In this document: one piece after another, positions 7,138 through 15,288 of the stretch | How positions within the stretch are numbered: the stretch's first letter is position 1 | Layout of the letters: each line of letters opens with the position of its first letter | Assembly (NCBI GenBank): GCA_018821425.1 | Contig: JAHJMH010000021.1 | Location: 1 to 19,416, forward strand | Source of the DNA: Nanobdellota archaeon | GTDB taxonomy: Archaea > Nanobdellota > Nanobdellia > Pacearchaeales > GW2011-AR1 | Direction: 5' to 3' | DNA: 19,416 nt | Made by a program: the position numbers and the translations under genes | The notes under the pieces: model-generated | What the model was told of the DNA's origin: nothing | What the model saw: only the letters and a program-made list of their open reading frames with translations | The model's database searches: none

Positions 7138-8417
7138 ATTTCTCTCTCCCGAAGTTTTTTCTCATATTCTTGCAATTTTCCTCTTTGTTGCCTTTGATTA
7201 ATCCAATTTCTAAACCCTCTTTCCATCTTTTCAAATTCTTCGCTTGAAAGATTTTTAGTCTCTATTTTCCTAGAACCAAATCCAGTTCCATTTACCTGAT
7301 AATATTCTTCAAAATTAGTATAAATTTTTGTTACCCCATATTTCTCAGGATGGTTCCAAACATCTGTTCCAGGATAGGGAACAAAATTACTTACAAAATA
7401 TTGGTCAGGGTCGGTTCTTTCTATAAAGCGTTGGGTTTCTTCTATAGTTCTTTGGTCCTCCCCCGGAAATCCGAGCACAAAGAAAGCGCGAGAAATTAAT
7501 CCTGCATCTTTTGCCCATTGAATCACTTCTTCATTTTTCCTAACAGTAGTCCGTTTATTCATTAAATCCAACATCTTTTGAGAACCACTCTCAATTCCCC
7601 AAGCAATAGTTTCACATCCCGCATCCCGGAGCCTGCGATAGTCCTCTGCAGAATCATTTCCAGATCTTCCATGAGCCTTGAACCCAATCTCTAACGGTCG
7701 AATTAAATCCAACATTTCTTCCAATCTTTTTTTATTTATTGTGAAAGTATCATCCTGAAAAATGAATTTGGCTATGCCGTATCTTTCCTTAAGAAATCTT
7801 ATTTCTTCTGCTACTTTTTCAGGAGATCTTTTCTTCACAGTTTTATGATGATCTGCCAAACCACAAAAGGAGCACCGATATGGACATCCTCTTGAAGTTA
7901 AAATAGTCAATGCCATTTCTCCCCCAAGAGTTCTTTTATAACTAAATGGGTCTATTAAGTCGTATGCGGGATTGGGATATTTGTCTAGATCATGTTCAAG
8001 AGGCTTTCTATATACTCTCTTATTGTCAGGATAATCTCTCGCTATATCTACCATTATTTCTTCCCCTTCTCCAACTCCAATAATATCAAAATCAGAAGAT
8101 ATCTCTTCCGGAATCGCAGTGGGGTGTGCTCCTCCAGCAACAACCTTGGCTGCTGGATTTCTCTCCTTACACATATGGGCAATTTGTTCCGAGACTGCCA
8201 TTGTGGGTGCATACATAGTCGTTCCATAAATATCTGCCATTCCGATTTTCCATTCATCCTGAGGAATGCCTGAAAGGTCGTTTATTCGCACTTCGTGTCC
8301 ATGTTTTCGCAAATTTGCTGCGATATACAAGAGTCCCAACGGAGCATCAAGTCTATCTTCTATTGATTCTGGATGCGGGGGGTGCAAGAGTTCTATTGTT
8401 AACAAAGATTTTCTCAT
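7134..8417 (-). CDS. B12-binding domain radical SAM protein
   Basis: A 427-residue cobalamin-dependent radical SAM enzyme (class B methylase type). The N-terminal 130 residues resemble a B12-binding domain: PLGLLYIAANLRKHGHEV, then GTTMYAPTM and VVAGGAHPTAIPEE, and GVGEGEE at the end. The radical SAM barrel follows with CPYRCSFC (C178, C182, C185), TILTSRG before it, and GIESGSQKML and FFVLGFPGED further on, ending with FVPYPGTDVW. Members often methylate unreactive carbons or rearrange rings in natural products, lipids and sugars. Lying at the head of an operon with two glycosyltransferases, it probably modifies a sugar, a lipid carrier or a glycan; the reaction is inferred only. It has a leaderless-type promoter (box 8439-8446) and overlaps the next gene by four bases. 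Confidence 0.87.
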   Translation of the reverse strand: MRKSLLTIELLHPPHPESIEDRLDAPLGLLYIAANLRKHGHEVRINDLSGIPQDEWKIGMADIYGTTMYAPTMAVSEQIAHMCKERNPAAKVVAGGAHPTAIPEEISSDFDIIGVGEGEEIMVDIARDYPDNKRVYRKPLEHDLDKYPNPAYDLIDPFSYKRTLGGEMALTILTSRGCPYRCSFCGLADHHKTVKKRSPEKVAEEIRFLKERYGIAKFIFQDDTFTINKKRLEEMLDLIRPLEIGFKAHGRSGNDSAEDYRRLRDAGCETIAWGIESGSQKMLDLMNKRTTVRKNEEVIQWAKDAGLISRAFFVLGFPGEDQRTIEETQRFIERTDPDQYFVSNFVPYPGTDVWNHPEKYGVTKIYTNFEEYYQVNGTGFGSRKIETKNLSSEEFEKMERGFRNWINQRQQRGKLQEYEKKLREREI

Positions 8418-8438
8418 TTTTAAAAAATAGGGGAGATG

Positions 8439-8446
8439 TTTATAAA
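8439..8446 (-). promoter_or_regulatory. TATA box for the B12 radical SAM operon
   Basis: TTTATAAA centred 25.5 bp from the ATG at 8417; no Shine-Dalgarno sequence between. Predicts a leaderless mRNA for the three-gene unit 8417 to 5052. Confidence 0.6.
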
Positions 8447-8485
8447 AGTTGTGAACTCGGAAATGGAAGGCTTTTTTCTTATTAG

Positions 8486-9211
8486 TTAATTCTTTGATTT
8501 TATCTTTTTCAGAAATCCTCGCGGATTTGCAGTCAATAAAAATTTCTCTCTAGTTTTGTCTACTTCAAAATCATTATTGTTTTCCATAAACTCTTCAATA
8601 GCTTCCATGGGTCCCGCACCAAAATTTTTATGAACAGGATGCCCATTCATGTTTGAATCCTCCACAATTAAATAACATCCCTCACTTACCATTTTATTAT
8701 AGGCTTTTAATTCCTTTAACACATTATTTTTATCGTGGTCAGAGTCAAGTATTACCATAACTCTTTTTCCCTTACCTAAAAAACTTTTAACTTGTTCCAG
8801 AATCTCCCTCGAGGTAGATTTTCCATTTAGATAATTTATCCGGTTATGCTTTGGACCATTTTTGTTATAGATATCTATCGTAACAATTTCTCCCCTGCCA
8901 ATTAAATCAAAAAGATGAGCAAAAAATAAAGCACTACCTCCTTGATTGGTTCCGCACTCAATTATTAGATCTGGTTTGGTTTCATAGATTATCTCTTGAT
9001 AGGTTATTAAATCAGTGGGATATTTTATGATGTCCACTCCGAACCATTTAAACCGGTCACATCTATCCTGAAAAAATAGCTTATGAAAATTGTCAATTGT
9101 TTCCTGCCTTTCTCTACCTGGAATATTCTTTTCTTTGTTTAATGTTGTTCTTACCACCCTAAACAATTTTTCAAAGCTAAATCTTCTTAGTCTCCTAATT
9201 ATTTCATCCAT
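8486..9211 (-). CDS. CmcI/rhamnosyl O-methyltransferase-like SAM-dependent methyltransferase
   Basis: A 241-residue protein of the cephalosporin hydroxylase (CmcI)/rhamnosyl O-methyltransferase family. The SAM-binding loop is LIIECGTNQGGSALFFA (82-98), preceded by the family's YPTDLITYQEII (64-75). Further family signatures are VMVILDSDHDKNNV (151-164), YLIVEDSNMNGHPV (180-193) with acidic residues suited to bind a metal, GPMEAIEEFM (200-209) and the ending REKFLLTANPRGFL (221-234). Family members O-methylate hydroxyls, including those of rhamnose in surface glycolipids. In this glycan cluster methylation of a sugar is likely but not shown. ATG at 9211 is chosen because GGGAG sits five bases before it; the open frame begins with a TTG at 9223. 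A TATA-like AT run at 9230-9239 lies just upstream. Confidence 0.82.
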   Translation of the reverse strand: MDEIIRRLRRFSFEKLFRVVRTTLNKEKNIPGRERQETIDNFHKLFFQDRCDRFKWFGVDIIKYPTDLITYQEIIYETKPDLIIECGTNQGGSALFFAHLFDLIGRGEIVTIDIYNKNGPKHNRINYLNGKSTSREILEQVKSFLGKGKRVMVILDSDHDKNNVLKELKAYNKMVSEGCYLIVEDSNMNGHPVHKNFGAGPMEAIEEFMENNNDFEVDKTREKFLLTANPRGFLKKIKSKN

Positions 9212-9229
9212 TTTTTCTCCCAATTAACA

Positions 9230-9239
9230 TATAAAAATA
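9230..9239 (-). promoter_or_regulatory. Possible TATA-like box for the CmcI-like gene
   Basis: AT-only run (TATTTTTATA in the minus sense) centred 23 to 25 bp from the ATG at 9211. This would remove most of the GGGAG leader, so either the promoter or the ribosome-binding site call may be wrong. Confidence 0.35.
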
Positions 9240-9294
9240 TTCATTTTACTCCTTTTTAATTTTTACTCTTATTTCTTTTAGACCTCTCAAGCGT

Positions 9295-10134
9295 TTAACC
9301 AAACCAAAATCCAGCGAAGTAAGGAACACCCCTTAATGTTCTCAAAATAAAACTCTTTATGCTCAAAGAAAAGTCTCTTCCATCAAACTTTCTATACTTA
9401 TGTTTCATAACTATTAATTCAGAATAAAACCCCGTTTTATGGAATTCTCTCGTAACTTGACCCCATCTATACTGCTTTTTAATTAATTTAATAATATTAT
9501 CCGGTTCAATATGTTGCACTCCAGGATTTCCTTTATTCCCCACAGATCCAATCTTGTCAGTCAATTTCTTGATTTCATAAGTGGTTATAATATGGTCTTG
9601 AGCACTACATAAGGGAATTGCATCTTTCGGAATATTCTTGAATACTTTCATTAGTAGAGTCCTTTTAAAAAATCTTGGAAGAACGACGGATAAATCATTA
9701 CCTTCTTTCATATATTCTTGAACAAGAATTCTATCAGCGTCGTACAATGAAGGCAACCATTTCTCCCTGTTGTAAGCCCTTTCATATAACCATAGGTAAT
9801 CTTTATCTTTTATCGCTTCAACACACTTTCCGATTGTCTCTGGTTCAAGTATCTGGTCGGAATCAAGGAACAACACATACTCTCCCTTACTCTCTTCCGC
9901 CCCCATCATTCTTGCTTCAAGGAGACCTCCTTTACACATGACTATCTTGCATTCGTGCTGCTTAGCAATCTCAAGAGTTTTGTCTTTGCTATGACTATCT
10001 ACAATTAGGATTTCTATCTCAGGATAAGTTTGAGACTTTACAGACTCAATCGTTTTCCCTAAAGTTTTCTCGGAATTGAATGTGGGAATGTTTACAGAAA
10101 CAAGAGGGCTCTTTACCCTTTTTTGTTTAACCAT
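9295..10134 (-). CDS. Glycosyltransferase family 2
   Basis: A 279-residue GT-A enzyme. PLVSVNIPTFNSEKTLGKTI (10-29) is the classic GT2 start, LIVDSHSKDKT (43-53) the nucleotide-binding acidic motif and VLFLDSDQIL (87-96) the metal-binding DxD. Around residue 180 SAQDH could supply the catalytic base, and the C-terminus has a conserved-looking KQYRWGQVTREF helix. The start is ATG at 10134, with GGTG, a good archaeal Shine-Dalgarno match, four to five bases upstream. The frame is open further upstream but overlaps the neighbouring GT4. The gene shares eight bases with the end of that GT4 (ATGGTTAA), so the pair is translationally coupled. Acceptor and donor are unknown. Confidence 0.87.
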   Translation of the reverse strand: MVKQKRVKSPLVSVNIPTFNSEKTLGKTIESVKSQTYPEIEILIVDSHSKDKTLEIAKQHECKIVMCKGGLLEARMMGAEESKGEYVLFLDSDQILEPETIGKCVEAIKDKDYLWLYERAYNREKWLPSLYDADRILVQEYMKEGNDLSVVLPRFFKRTLLMKVFKNIPKDAIPLCSAQDHIITTYEIKKLTDKIGSVGNKGNPGVQHIEPDNIIKLIKKQYRWGQVTREFHKTGFYSELIVMKHKYRKFDGRDFSLSIKSFILRTLRGVPYFAGFWFG

Positions 10135-11176
10135 TTTGCACCATCCAAAACAAATTTTCATATTCTTCAACTGTTTTGTCCCAGTTGAAATTCTTACCAA
10201 AATTAAGAGCCTTTTCTCCCATAGTTTTTCTTAATTTTTTATTCTTTATTAACATTTCTGCCTTCTGTCTCAATTCTTCATAATCATTAACAACAAACCC
10301 TGATTCTCCGTCGGAGATTACCTCAGGTATTGAACCTTTTGAATATCCCACCGAAGGTTTCGCACACATTGCGGCCTCAACAAAAATCAATCCAAAGCCC
10401 TCCCATTTCGACCCTGAAACAAAAAAAGAACATTCTTGGTAGTGCTTTACAAGGTCTTCTCTAGATACTCTTCCCAAAAATTTAACTTTATCTGCACCGA
10501 TTTTTTTGGAATAACTCTTTAATTCACCCTCCAAAGGTCCTGATCCCGCTAAATAAACTGGGAAACTAAGTTCCTTGCTTAACTTAATTAATTCATGAAC
10601 TCCCTTATGTTCTTCAAGCCTTCCGACAAAAAACATATATCCTTTGTCTTTTCGAGTCGGCTTGAATTCCTCGCTTGCTCCAAGATAAATTACTTTAATT
10701 TTTTCTGCCGGAACAAATTTCGCCAAATTTCCCTTAAGAAATTCTGAAATTGTTATGGAAATTTTGTTTCTCTTAAGTCCGCTCAAAACAAATTTGTTAA
10801 AAAAAGTTCTTATTTTATTTCCAGATAACGGACTCCCATTCCAAGTAACGATTGCGGGAAGACCCCTAAATGCAGGATTCAATGAAGAATGTTGAACGCT
10901 CATAATATCGAATCGATAAAGTTCTTGCAGTCTCATAACCTCCTTTCTAAACCGGAGCAGATTTGGAATATAAGAGAACGAATCCCTAATGTTACTCCCT
11001 GTTAACAATTTTTTTCCATTTATTTTTATAATCCTAAAATTTTCTTCAGAAAAATCAGATTCAGAGGTTATTACAAAAACCTGATGCTTTTTTCCGAGCC
11101 TTTTTGCAACCTCATAAATAACAGTATCTACTCCTCGCCCTTCTAAAAAAGTATCATTCACAAAAGCAATTCTCAT
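10127..11176 (-). CDS. Glycosyltransferase family 4 (GT-B fold)
   Basis: A 349-residue retaining GT-B glycosyltransferase. It begins MRIAFVNDTFLEGRGVDTVI with a somewhat degenerate glycine loop. The donor-binding half shows VIYLGASEEFKP (163-174), MFFVGRLEEHKGVHELI (181-197), YLAGSGPLEGEL (208-219) and EGFGLIFVEAAM (259-270) with the standard E-x7-E pair (E259, E267), followed by GSIPEVISDGESGFVV. It therefore looks catalytically complete. It lies 46 bases downstream of the AglB gene but has its own leaderless-type promoter, and it is coupled to the GT2 gene downstream. It probably extends the lipid-linked glycan; specificity cannot be read. Confidence 0.9.
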   Translation of the reverse strand: MRIAFVNDTFLEGRGVDTVIYEVAKRLGKKHQVFVITSESDFSEENFRIIKINGKKLLTGSNIRDSFSYIPNLLRFRKEVMRLQELYRFDIMSVQHSSLNPAFRGLPAIVTWNGSPLSGNKIRTFFNKFVLSGLKRNKISITISEFLKGNLAKFVPAEKIKVIYLGASEEFKPTRKDKGYMFFVGRLEEHKGVHELIKLSKELSFPVYLAGSGPLEGELKSYSKKIGADKVKFLGRVSREDLVKHYQECSFFVSGSKWEGFGLIFVEAAMCAKPSVGYSKGSIPEVISDGESGFVVNDYEELRQKAEMLIKNKKLRKTMGEKALNFGKNFNWDKTVEEYENLFWMVQNG

Positions 11177-11197
11177 ATATTTGCTAGAAAATCTTCT

Positions 11198-11205
11198 ATT
11201 TTAAA
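11198..11205 (-). promoter_or_regulatory. TATA box for the GT4-GT2 pair
   Basis: TTTAAAAT centred 25.5 bp from the ATG at 11176, located between the AglB stop codon and the GT4. It makes the GT4-GT2 pair independently expressible from aglB. Confidence 0.6.
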
Positions 11206-11222
11206 GATTATGTAACTGAAAA

Positions 11223-14183
11223 CTAGACTTTAAAATCGAAGTCATCAAAAGGCGCAAAAGGAATATCTCCTTGCCCAATTCCATTGTATTTATCTCTTTC
11301 CAAAAACTCTGGTCTTGAAAGAATCTCTTTTGGAATCTTTCTTGTGTCCCATATCTTGATTGGACCTCTGAATCCTTGGTAGTAAACAAATTCTCCAGAG
11401 TTTACTCCTTGCGCTGAAAGACCATTAACTATAATGTCATCTTCTTGATGCACGAGATTTATTGTAGGGTATCTGTCAAAAGGATCATTCATCAGATAAA
11501 GTTGCGCAAACAATGTATCTTTGGTTCTTGAAGAAAGATATATTGCTGCACCAGTGTTTTCAACCTGAAGACCCCCGGTAGGATTCAAAGACACGGAAGG
11601 GAACACATATACTATGGAATCAATTCCAGATTTGAAGTCAAGTATCTCGCCGTTATAATAAATGTACCTAACTGGAATCTTGGACTGAATCCCATTATAG
11701 TAGAAGATCGCATCCGGCTGCGCAAAGGATAAATCCGTTTCGGTCCTTGAAGATTCAACTACTGTACCTATAAGAAGGGCCTTATAATCAGGGTCCCCCA
11801 CCTCATTGTAACTTGCCCCTGGAAGAAATATTTCTCCGTCGTCGGAATTGTAAATTATGTCGTCATCCACTCCAGACACTCCTCTATAAACAGTTGTCTT
11901 CTTTCCTTGAGTTTCAGAAGTTTGACCAATATCCATAGTCATCATTGATATTGAGCCGAATCTATCCCAATTTTCATTGCTTCCAATCCTGCTATACGCA
12001 GGATATTTCCCAGCGTCCGTTGAATCTATAAGCAAGTACGAAATGTTAAGGCTTTTCATCATGCTCAACGCCGTTTCCGGTTGCGAAGTTGTTAAAATAT
12101 ATCTAGCACTTTCGTAGGTGAACGCAAAACTAGGGTGCCCTCCATCAGTCAGAGTTGGCCTTTCTCCCAAAGTCTGAACCCAGTATCCATAATCCCACCA
12201 ATGAACAAAGATGGAATCTATAGGGGTATTATCCCTAACCCAAGACATTGCCTTCTGCCATTGCTGTGTGTAAATTGAAGGAACCTTTGTCTTAGCTTCT
12301 TGCACAGTCACTGTTGCCAGCGTGGCGAAAGTACCTGTAATTAACAGAAGAGCGATTATGAAAGCGGTCCACAAAAACAACTTGGAAGTAGAATTTTTCC
12401 CTTTCATAGCATACTCCGAAAATCTTATAATAAAGTAAGAAGAAAGAATAATCAGCAGCGGAGCTATGATAAAGAACAATCTCACTGCACCCCTCATGGA
12501 AATGATTGCGAAGAATGAAAATGACAAAATTAGAAGATATGAAAATTTGATTTCTCTAAAGTCCGAAATTGTTTTTTCATCGTGGTCTTTGTAAGCTTTT
12601 ATGTAGGTGTATAAAACTGCAAGTCCGAAAGCAATCAGGCCTCCAAAATAAAGTAACTTCGAAATTGCATTATCCCCGTTTAACAAACTACTTTCAGAAA
12701 TTCGGCTAAATATGAAAGTAACAAGGAAGATTATGAATAGCAGGTTGAGTCTGAGTTTTATTTTCTTACTGAAGTCTTTTATTGCTTCATAAAACATAAT
12801 TATTGTCCCCATGAAGAACGCCCAAAAGAGATATCCAAAGCTTTGGAACACTTCTGCAAAATAAGGAGCCCTATTCTCTGCAACAGTCAAGCCAACTCTA
12901 CCCCCCCCAAAAGGATGTAAGAGACCGTTGATTACTTGCGAAAAAAGCCCCAAAACAAAATGAGGTTTTAATATGAGCATACCAATAAATCCTAGTACTA
13001 ATGCAACGATTATTGAGCGTATGCTTCTTGAAAGCCCCAATCTTTTTTCTATTTTCAAAATCTCTTTTATTTTTTGTTTGTTAATCATCCAATCGACAAA
13101 CATGATAAATAGAATCCCTGATGCTAAACCAGTATTACTAATTCCCGATATCACAGAGTACAAGCTCTTTGTTTTTATCAATTCTATAAGGAGAGCTACA
13201 CTTCCCCAAGAACAAAAAATTATCATATTTCTCCTTCTCTCTGCTTGGAATAAAAATGCCAAAAATGCAGCCAGGGCAAAAGTCATATAGATATATCTGA
13301 ATCCCCCCCAAGTGAAAGACATGGCTCCAGTGAATAATCCTGCGAGGACCCCATATGAAATCCTTCTTCGAATGCTTTCCTGTTTCCATGCTAATATGAA
13401 AAACAAAAATGCCAGCCAGAACCAAACCATTCCTAAGCTTTCAATTTCAGGAATTCCTCCAGTAGTTCTGTGGAGCATTGAGGCATTGAAAATGTAAAAA
13501 ACCGTTGCGATAATTGAAGCCAGCGTAGCTTTCTTCTCTGAAAATTTAAATGTGAACAAAGTTCTTACGAAAAGGAAAAAGAAGAGTGTAGCCAGAACGG
13601 AAAAAATAACGGGTGCTATGACTGCAGCGTATGTAATAGAGGTGGCTGTAATCAATGAGATGGCTTTGTAAATAAAGAAGATGGCCCAAGGCATCATACT
13701 TACATACGCGTAATTTTTTGTTCCCAGCGGAGCAGACCTCATGATATCGGGGTCTTGAAGCGTTCCTTGAGAAATTTCCGTCGCATGCCTTAGGTATAAA
13801 AACGGATCCAAATCTGGCCCCAGTGTCCAGTTACCAGTGCTTACATCTTTCAGCCCAGAAAAATTTTGCGTTCTCACAAAACCAGTTGTAAATATGAGCC
13901 ATAACAAAATAGGGATAAACATTAATGAATATCTCTCATAATATGCGGCTACAGCCGAGAGTGCCAGCATAAACGCTAAAAAAGCCCAGAGCATCGAGGG
14001 CAATAGAAGAAAAAACTGGAACAGAGAAAATCTCCCAAAGAAACCCGAACCGAATTGAGTTTGAACTACTATAGATACAAGAATGAAGAATACTGTTAAT
14101 ATCGAAAACCAGAGAACCCAATTATTCTTTCCTATAATTTTTTTCAACCTTGAAAAATTAATGTCAATAGTTTCTTCGCTCAT
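11223..14183 (-). CDS. aglB: Dolichyl-phosphooligosaccharide-protein glycotransferase (STT3/AglB)
   Basis: The catalytic subunit of N-glycosylation: it moves a lipid-linked oligosaccharide onto asparagine in N-x-S/T sequons on the outer face of the membrane. The 986-residue protein has about 13 predicted membrane helices up to residue 620, then a large soluble C-terminal domain. Diagnostic motifs are GPDLDPFLYLRHA (first acidic DxD, 124-126), TVAE (433-436, the TIxE-like motif of external loop 5) and WWDYGYW with WWDYG at 662-666, the acceptor-recognition hallmark. A DxxK element (D723-K726) resembles the DK motif. Length is normal for archaeal AglB. A run of eight G (coding sense) falls in the codons for HPFGGGRVG just before TVAE. 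The gene follows the GPT gene by 48 bases and has its own TATA box. Confidence 0.95.
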   Translation of the reverse strand: MSEETIDINFSRLKKIIGKNNWVLWFSILTVFFILVSIVVQTQFGSGFFGRFSLFQFFLLLPSMLWAFLAFMLALSAVAAYYERYSLMFIPILLWLIFTTGFVRTQNFSGLKDVSTGNWTLGPDLDPFLYLRHATEISQGTLQDPDIMRSAPLGTKNYAYVSMMPWAIFFIYKAISLITATSITYAAVIAPVIFSVLATLFFFLFVRTLFTFKFSEKKATLASIIATVFYIFNASMLHRTTGGIPEIESLGMVWFWLAFLFFILAWKQESIRRRISYGVLAGLFTGAMSFTWGGFRYIYMTFALAAFLAFLFQAERRRNMIIFCSWGSVALLIELIKTKSLYSVISGISNTGLASGILFIMFVDWMINKQKIKEILKIEKRLGLSRSIRSIIVALVLGFIGMLILKPHFVLGLFSQVINGLLHPFGGGRVGLTVAENRAPYFAEVFQSFGYLFWAFFMGTIIMFYEAIKDFSKKIKLRLNLLFIIFLVTFIFSRISESSLLNGDNAISKLLYFGGLIAFGLAVLYTYIKAYKDHDEKTISDFREIKFSYLLILSFSFFAIISMRGAVRLFFIIAPLLIILSSYFIIRFSEYAMKGKNSTSKLFLWTAFIIALLLITGTFATLATVTVQEAKTKVPSIYTQQWQKAMSWVRDNTPIDSIFVHWWDYGYWVQTLGERPTLTDGGHPSFAFTYESARYILTTSQPETALSMMKSLNISYLLIDSTDAGKYPAYSRIGSNENWDRFGSISMMTMDIGQTSETQGKKTTVYRGVSGVDDDIIYNSDDGEIFLPGASYNEVGDPDYKALLIGTVVESSRTETDLSFAQPDAIFYYNGIQSKIPVRYIYYNGEILDFKSGIDSIVYVFPSVSLNPTGGLQVENTGAAIYLSSRTKDTLFAQLYLMNDPFDRYPTINLVHQEDDIIVNGLSAQGVNSGEFVYYQGFRGPIKIWDTRKIPKEILSRPEFLERDKYNGIGQGDIPFAPFDDFDFKV

Positions 14184-14204
14184 GTTAAGGAGATGGAGAA
14201 TTGG

Positions 14205-14212
14205 TTTTAAAA
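14205..14212 (-). promoter_or_regulatory. TATA box for aglB
   Basis: TTTTAAAA centred 25.5 bp from the ATG at 14183; predicts a leaderless aglB mRNA separate from the upstream gene. Confidence 0.6.
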
Positions 14213-14231
14213 CTTTATTGGTGAGAATGTT

Positions 14232-15239
14232 TTACATAAAAATCAGGTATGCCCAAATAATAATTAAAATCTGGAATCCGTGAATAAGCCAAACTACATC
14301 ATTCTCGTAAGCCTTTTTGCTCGGCTTCATTTTTTTAAGGATGGCTATCGCCGCATGCTCCAATCCATAAATCTTTTCATAAGGAAGTTCAAGGCTCCCG
14401 TCTTCATTTGGTTTTCCAAAGGATTGTTTTCTAAGCCCGCCTCTTAACTTAAGTCCTGTTTCAAGTATGTAAGGAATAAAAACAAATATTGCAATTTTCT
14501 GAAAATCTCCTAGGATTGCCATTGCTGCGATAAGTGCCCCAATACTCCAGGTTAAAGAATCTCCTGGGAAAACTTTTGCCGGATTTTTATTGTAAAACCA
14601 AAAGCCCGCAAGCGACGCAACCATTGTCAATCCAACTACCGCGAGCCAAGCAGTTCCAGTCAAGTAAGCAACAAGAGATAAGAATCCAACGACAATAATC
14701 CCCTGTCCTGCCTCAAGCCCGTTGAAACCTGCCAAAAAATTGAAAGTTGTTGTCGCACCCACAACACCCAAGGGAATCAAGAGAAGCGGATAAAGAATAC
14801 CAAACTCTACAACTCCTAAAAAGGGGAAGGACATCTTAGAAACCCCTGCATTAATAACAACGAGTGGAATTGAGGCAATTATAGCAAGGAAAATTCTCGT
14901 CCTCATTGAAAGACCCTTATTTCTCCACCCAAATAGATCATCAATTATTCCGACTATTGTCAAAAGAAGTATGACGCTCAACAAGGAAAAAATCTTTATG
15001 CTTATTCCGTCCACATCCTTTATCACAAAAGTTCTTATGGCGATGTAGTAAAGAACACCGACAACAAATGAAATAACAACAACAAGTCCTCCCGAGCCAG
15101 CAATGTTTTTTGGCCTTTCGTACTTATTCATATCTTCCCAGACAAGTCCCGCCATCTTCGCCTTCTTTATCCAGAAAGGCATTGTGAAAAAAGTCAGGAT
15201 AAAACTAGTCACCAGAGAACCAATCAGAACGTAAACCAT
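14232..15239 (-). CDS. UDP-sugar:polyprenyl-phosphate sugar-1-phosphate transferase (GPT/MraY/WecA family, AglH-like)
   Basis: An integral membrane enzyme of 335 residues that starts a lipid-linked glycan by moving a sugar-1-phosphate, usually GlcNAc-1-P, from UDP-sugar to polyprenyl (dolichyl) phosphate on the cytosolic side. Family landmarks are YERPKNIAGSGG (40-51), GIIDDLFGW with the metal/diphosphate-binding D100-D101, NFLAGFNGLEAGQG (167-180) and NPAKVFPGDSLT (219-230). About ten membrane helices are expected. The NFLAGFNGLE and C-terminal GLEHAAI layout resembles eukaryotic ALG7 and archaeal AglH more than bacterial MraY. It sits directly before aglB, fitting the first and last steps of N-glycosylation. 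Sugar identity is inferred from the family. Confidence 0.92.
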   Translation of the reverse strand: MVYVLIGSLVTSFILTFFTMPFWIKKAKMAGLVWEDMNKYERPKNIAGSGGLVVVISFVVGVLYYIAIRTFVIKDVDGISIKIFSLLSVILLLTIVGIIDDLFGWRNKGLSMRTRIFLAIIASIPLVVINAGVSKMSFPFLGVVEFGILYPLLLIPLGVVGATTTFNFLAGFNGLEAGQGIIVVGFLSLVAYLTGTAWLAVVGLTMVASLAGFWFYNKNPAKVFPGDSLTWSIGALIAAMAILGDFQKIAIFVFIPYILETGLKLRGGLRKQSFGKPNEDGSLELPYEKIYGLEHAAIAILKKMKPSKKAYENDVVWLIHGFQILIIIWAYLIFM

Positions 15240-15260
15240 AATTAATCTTAATATTCTTTG

Positions 15261-15268
15261 TTTTTAAA
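15261..15268 (-). promoter_or_regulatory. TATA box for the GPT gene
   Basis: TTTAAAAA centred 25.5 bp from the ATG at 15239; lies in the 49-base gap to the SpoIIM-family gene. Confidence 0.6.
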
Positions 15269-15288
15269 TTTTATAGAACTTGAATTCA

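Noticed and set aside
10135..10200. An N-terminal extension of the GT2 beginning at 10200
   Set aside because: It lies within the end of the upstream GT4 in another frame; the GGTG ahead of the ATG at 10134 and the motif position fit the shorter protein.
13138..13425. Minus-strand frame of 95 codons inside aglB, and forward frames at 12973-13290 and 13312-13497
   Set aside because: All lie fully within the AglB coding sequence, whose membrane-protein frame and motifs are unambiguous.
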